Assembly: GCA_002478575.1 (NCBI GenBank)
Contig: DLOX01000139.1
Span: 1-9,632 of the forward strand
DNA: 9,632 nucleotides
From: Sphingomonadales bacterium UBA7473
GTDB taxonomy: Bacteria > Pseudomonadota > Alphaproteobacteria > Sphingomonadales > Sphingomonadaceae
Reading direction: 5' to 3'
Below, piece after piece: positions 6,359 to 9,632 of this stretch. Below the pieces are notes generated by a model. It ran no database searches. It worked only from the letters and a program-made list of their open reading frames with translations, and was not told the origin of the DNA. The translations under genes and the position numbers were made by a program. Each line of letters starts with the position of its first letter. Position 1 is the first letter of the stretch.

Positions 6359-8827
6359 TTAGAAAGCGTAAGACAAGTTCAAGCCATAGGTGCGTGGTTC
6401 AGTGTAGAAGATCCGCGACCCCAGCACGCGGTCATTCTGCTGAGAGACTTGAACGCGCTTGTTCGCGATATTCTCCACGAACATCGATGCATCAAATACA
6501 CCAAGGTTGAAGCCGGCGCGGAAGTCGAACAGCGAGTAAGACTTATACTCACGCAAGTTGCTTCCGGGCACGTCTTCACGGTCGACTTGGACCGCGCCAA
6601 CATAGCGGCCTGACAAGCTGCCCCATGCTTCGTTATCGCCGCCAATCCCAGTTGTGTATTTGATGCTGCCAGAATGCTTCCATTTTGGTGAGCCACCCAA
6701 TCGACCGCCCTTGGTCCATGTCCGGCAGCCGGTGTTGTTGGTGTACAAGCAGACAGTCTTGGTACCATCCCACTTGGCTTCGTTGTAGGATGTGTTGAAA
6801 TTGACTTGTAGCCCATCCGTTACCGCAAAGCGAAGTGCACCTTCAAACCCGCGGCTCCGCGCGTCAGGGCCATTGGTGGAACCATTTACTGGGAAACCAC
6901 TAATGTCTTGACTGAAATAGGTTTGAACATCTCGCCAATTGATCTGATAGACATTGGCTTGAACATAAAGCTTCTTGTCGAAAAAGCTGCCCTTCAGGCC
7001 GCCTTCAAAGTTTATCGTTGAATCGGGTTGGTAATTTTGCGCCTCGGGTGAAACGATACGTGTTCCTACGTTGCGGAACCCATTGGTTCCCCCGCGACGG
7101 AAGCCTTCTGATACAGTGGCATAAATTAGCGCGCTATCAGTGATGTTGTACGATGTGTTGAACTTAAAATAGGTCTTCCCACCATCTTTGGTTTTGGAAA
7201 TCACGTTATTGTTTACAAGATCAAAGGAATAATCTCGAATATTCGAGTTGGCTGTATCTTTGTAACGGAATATGCGACCTCCAGCAGTTACTTTCCAGCG
7301 CGGAGTGACAGCATAAGTAAGCTCTCCATAAACGGCAAATTCCTTATATTTGCTGCCCAAATCCTCGCGATAGCCTTCGTCGAGATTGCCGCCTGCGCGA
7401 GCTCGGTTGACACCGTTGTAGGCATCAAGACCGGGCAGATATTCTGAGAATTTCAAGCTGCGTTCGGTATCCGTGTAGTAGATTCCCGTGATCCATGACA
7501 ACGGACCGTCACCGCTCGAGGTTAGCCGCGTTTCGTGATTGAAACCCTTATACGTGTTGTCGAACGTGATATAGGCAGAGCGTTGGCTATCAAAAGCGCC
7601 ACCGGCATCGCCAAACCCAAAGTAGAACAGCCAGCCCTGCCCAGCATAGTCAGCTTCGCCAACCCTGGAGTCTTTGAAGATAGACGAACTCGAATGTAAA
7701 TCTGCAAAACCAAGGTCGAGGTCGATATCGGCAGAGCTCAAACGAAATTTACGGCGCGCAAATTCGGGATAACGAGACACCACAACATCGCGCTTGCTCA
7801 AAAATGGCGTCGCGAAGGTTTCTGTGAATTTACATCCTGCAGCGGTTGAAGCGCAGGGAAGGGCGGCGCCGGGATCGCGAATATATGCCGCTACGTCGGC
7901 TGCAGAATTGGCATTGGCGATGCCAAGCGGAAGCAATGATGTGGCTGTGGTTCCGTGCGCCAACTGGCTTTGTTGAGCATGAGCCAGTGTGACCTTAAAA
8001 CCTTCGCTTAGTTTTAAAGAGGCCGAGAGCCTGCCCGAAGTGACCTTGTTATAGTCATCATTCTTGTAAAGATTCTTGGTCGCATCCGGTTTTGTTGACC
8101 AAGCAAAAGCACCAGTGCGCCAAGAAGGATTGGATACCCGATCAGTATAGCCATTGTCGTCTAGGCGAGAGATTGTCGCCCTGATCGCGAAATTGTCTGA
8201 AATCGGAAAGTTGACCACTCCGTCCGTATCGTGGCTCAGGCTGCCACCCTGCGCGACGAATATCGAGCTGCTGACCCGCGCTGTTAGCTTGTCGAAATTG
8301 GGCTTATTGGTAATGTAGCGGACGGTACCGCCCAGATTTCCGCCGCCATAGAGCGTTCCTTGCGGACCGAGAAGGGTTTCAACCCGCGCAATATCTTTGA
8401 TGCGATAGGCAATGTTGGGCAGAGGAGTGTCATCGAGGTAGTAAGCCAAGGTCGAGCGCGTAAATTGCTCGATATTGTTTGCATTTACAGGCGACACGTT
8501 GAGACCACGCACCGTAACAGAATCAGCAAAGCGGGCACCGTTCAATGGCGCGTTGATGCTGGGGCTAAGCGCAATGAGGCGCTTAATGTCTGTGATATTC
8601 TCTTCGCGTAGCTCTTCTTCACCGATCGCTGAGACATTGTAAGGCACCGAAGCCGCGGTCTGCGAACGACCCGAGGCGGTCACAACAATTTCAGCTGAGT
8701 CGACATCATCCGCTTCTTCTGCCGGGCTATTCTGGGACCAAGCTACAGAGCTAGTCATCATCGCGGCAGAAAAAGCAATTACGGCTGCGGTGTTGCGGAG
8801 GTGTAAAACACTGATCAAATTACGCAT
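6359..8827 (-). CDS. TonB-dependent outer-membrane receptor
   Basis: The 822-residue product is a ligand-gated outer-membrane transporter energised by TonB-ExbB-ExbD. Residues 1-31 are a signal peptide ending near SVAWS. A TonB box AEIVVTA is at 45-51, followed by the plug domain (about 55-175) with VRGLN (106-110) and the conserved plug end VETLLGPQGTLYGGG (149-163). The rest has beta-barrel character, includes SEGFRRGGTNGFR, and ends in Phe (LSYAF) as barrel proteins do. Two short-spaced Cys pairs, C325/C332 and C693/C701, probably staple loops. The frame is open back to an ATG at 8872, but ATG 8827 is chosen because it gives a normal signal peptide and has GGGGAAG a few bases upstream. The style matches the large sphingomonad receptor group used for many hydrophobic or organic substrates; iron-siderophore transport is not excluded. 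The P450 gene lies downstream and a hydrolase gene upstream on the same strand. Confidence 0.93.
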   Translation of the reverse strand: MRNLISVLHLRNTAAVIAFSAAMMTSSVAWSQNSPAEEADDVDSAEIVVTASGRSQTAASVPYNVSAIGEEELREENITDIKRLIALSPSINAPLNGARFADSVTVRGLNVSPVNANNIEQFTRSTLAYYLDDTPLPNIAYRIKDIARVETLLGPQGTLYGGGNLGGTVRYITNKPNFDKLTARVSSSIFVAQGGSLSHDTDGVVNFPISDNFAIRATISRLDDNGYTDRVSNPSWRTGAFAWSTKPDATKNLYKNDDYNKVTSGRLSASLKLSEGFKVTLAHAQQSQLAHGTTATSLLPLGIANANSAADVAAYIRDPGAALPCASTAAGCKFTETFATPFLSKRDVVVSRYPEFARRKFRLSSADIDLDLGFADLHSSSSIFKDSRVGEADYAGQGWLFYFGFGDAGGAFDSQRSAYITFDNTYKGFNHETRLTSSGDGPLSWITGIYYTDTERSLKFSEYLPGLDAYNGVNRARAGGNLDEGYREDLGSKYKEFAVYGELTYAVTPRWKVTAGGRIFRYKDTANSNIRDYSFDLVNNNVISKTKDGGKTYFKFNTSYNITDSALIYATVSEGFRRGGTNGFRNVGTRIVSPEAQNYQPDSTINFEGGLKGSFFDKKLYVQANVYQINWRDVQTYFSQDISGFPVNGSTNGPDARSRGFEGALRFAVTDGLQVNFNTSYNEAKWDGTKTVCLYTNNTGCRTWTKGGRLGGSPKWKHSGSIKYTTGIGGDNEAWGSLSGRYVGAVQVDREDVPGSNLREYKSYSLFDFRAGFNLGVFDASMFVENIANKRVQVSQQNDRVLGSRIFYTEPRTYGLNLSYAF

Positions 8828-8856
8828 ATTCTTCCCCGTTCGAATATCTAGATCGA

Positions 8857-8869
8857 TTATTGTCAATAA
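8857..8869. promoter_or_regulatory. Perfect dyad in the receptor leader
   Basis: TTATTG-T-CAATAA is a perfect inverted repeat with a single central base, 30 bases before the receptor start codon, containing TTGACA on the minus strand. It could be an operator near the translation start; the protein that might bind is unknown, and a Fur-like site is only a possibility. Confidence 0.3.
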
Positions 8870-8874
8870 CATGT

Positions 8875-8908
8875 CAGAACTTGCTTAGGGCAAGTCTTGT
8901 CTGGACAA
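8875..8908. repeat. Overlapping inverted repeats in the receptor leader
   Basis: ACTTGC (8879-8884) pairs with GCAAGT (8890-8895), and CAGA (8875-8878) with TCTG (8900-8903), giving a 10-bp stem with a 4-base bulge. A second dyad, TTGTC-TG-GACAA (8897-8908), shares bases with the first. In the predicted receptor mRNA the first would be a leader hairpin; the second is better read as a DNA site because its loop is too small. Confidence 0.35.
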
Positions 8909-8960
8909 ATTAGATGATGCTTCATGCTCATCGTATGGGCAAGGGAGGTCGGAAATTGTT

Positions 8961-8985
8961 ATTATATGTGGCAAATTGGCCACAT
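8961..8985 (-). promoter_or_regulatory. Candidate receptor promoter with a 20-bp operator-like palindrome
   Basis: On the minus strand a perfect TATAAT lies at 8966-8961. Directly upstream, where the -10/-35 spacer should be, is a 20-bp near-palindrome (8966-8985): ATGTGGC, six central bases AAATTG, GCCACAT; 18 of 20 positions are symmetric. No good TTGACA is found at the right distance, which fits a promoter needing an activator or a repressor site in the spacer. Transcription would start near 8954, giving a leader of about 125 bases. Confidence 0.5.
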
Positions 8986-9076
8986 TTCGTCGCCGCCCAC
9001 CACTCTGCTCAGGCTGGGCCGTTTGCAGGTGAAGCGGTCATGCGGAACCGAATATGTTCCCACGCTCCAAAATTGG

Positions 9077-9632
9077 CTAACGCTGCAGAACGTCCTTGTT
9101 CTTCACCCAACGGGATAGTGCCTTCGTTCCAGCCTTGCCGCTTTTGATATGTGCGCGGGCAAAGGCCTTGCTGACATCGACAAAGGTTTGGAACTGGGCC
9201 TCTGCTTTGGAGCCGGGGAGCTCGGGGCGACCGATGATGCCGCCGAAATAGTGATCAACGCCGCTGGGGGCATAGGCAAACAGATTTCCTTTGGCGGGCG
9301 GCGCTTCAAAGGCGGTCAAATGTGTTCGCCAACTTTCTGGTGGTTGACCGGGAAAGACATCCCTATCCCCAGTTTGAATTAGGGCAGGGCGTTCGAGCTT
9401 TGCAAAACCCCCTTTGCTGATCAGGCCGGGCAACGGGCCTGGAGGGGAAAGCGCGATGACTGCCCTAAGTGCGGGATCGCGCGAGCCCATCGGGAATTCC
9501 TCGACCCCAGCCTGAAATAAGGACATCAAGGCGCCGTAGCTATGGCCTGCCGCGATCCATGGCTCGCCAGCGGCTTCGATGGCCAAAATCCGCAGGTCTT
9601 CCGCTCTGGCCTCCAACCCTTGCATTTGCGAA
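9077..9632 (-). CDS. Alpha/beta hydrolase, N-terminal part outside the window
   Basis: The C-terminal 184 or so residues are visible; the frame is still open at the right edge, so the start is not in the window. The nucleophile elbow AAGHSYGAL is clear (Ser codon 9541-9539). The likely acid is the second Asp of GDRDVF (codon 9361-9359) and the likely base is the His of GVDHYFGG (codon 9253-9251), giving the Ser-Asp-His order of the fold. LSPPGPLPGLI follows the strand after the elbow. The arrangement resembles dienelactone hydrolase/PAF-acetylhydrolase/chlorophyllase-like esterases, but the substrate cannot be named. I see no signal peptide because the N-terminus is missing. The gene ends 249 bases before the receptor on the same strand; the receptor has a promoter candidate of its own, so an operon is not required, though a shared pathway is plausible. 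Confidence 0.85.
   Translation of the reverse strand, partial: SQMQGLEARAEDLRILAIEAAGEPWIAAGHSYGALMSLFQAGVEEFPMGSRDPALRAVIALSPPGPLPGLISKGGFAKLERPALIQTGDRDVFPGQPPESWRTHLTAFEAPPAKGNLFAYAPSGVDHYFGGIIGRPELPGSKAEAQFQTFVDVSKAFARAHIKSGKAGTKALSRWVKNKDVLQR

Noticed and set aside
8828..8872. Longer N-terminus of the TonB receptor from ATG 8872
   Set aside because: It would put 15 polar residues before the signal peptide and run through a dyad; the internal ATG at 8827 has a better ribosome binding site and a normal signal peptide.
9044..9060. GGAAC-N7-GTTCC inverted repeat just past the hydrolase stop
   Set aside because: A 5-bp stem without a T-run is too weak to call a terminator.

Overview
The window looks like chromosomal DNA of an alphaproteobacterium, most likely a sphingomonad (a Sphingopyxis/Sphingorhabdus-type genome is a guess). 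The grounds are the ubiquinone-pathway gene coq7, a sphingomonad-style TonB-dependent receptor, a CYP108-like P450, a CtrA-like TTAA-N7-TTAG site, and GC content that looks mid-range by eye. I see no tRNA, rRNA, insertion sequence, CRISPR array or integration scar. Coding density is high and no gene-free stretch exceeds 300 bases.

Left part (1-3987, all + strand). The window opens in the last 51 codons of a dsbB-type quinone:disulfide oxidoreductase. Its stop overlaps the start of coq7 (ATGA), and 38 bases later comes a small exported protein with four cysteines. These three look like one operon: COQ7 acts in ubiquinone synthesis, DsbB passes electrons to ubiquinone, and the small protein is a plausible periplasmic disulfide-containing product. 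After a 149-base gap holding a CtrA-like site lies a large membrane-anchored PAS-GGDEF-EAL protein for cyclic-di-GMP turnover. A hotdog-fold acyl-CoA thioesterase follows it closely.

Right part (3997-9632, all - strand). This half converges on the thioesterase with a gap of only 9 bases. Read in the direction of transcription it holds the 3' part of an alpha/beta hydrolase (running off the right edge), a TonB-dependent outer-membrane receptor, a cytochrome P450 and a small MscS-type mechanosensitive channel. The hydrolase, receptor and P450 together suggest uptake and oxidation of a hydrophobic compound, perhaps an ester or terpenoid, but the substrate is not readable from the sequence and no ferredoxin or reductase for the P450 lies in the window.

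The most interesting non-coding signals are a 20-bp near-palindrome abutting a perfect TATAAT upstream of the receptor, a MerR-type dyad just upstream of the P450, a hairpin that would bury the Shine-Dalgarno of the MscS gene, and a CtrA-like site before the cyclic-di-GMP gene. I found no clear evidence of an entirely new system; the receptor/P450/hydrolase group with its own operators is the best candidate for a little-studied function.
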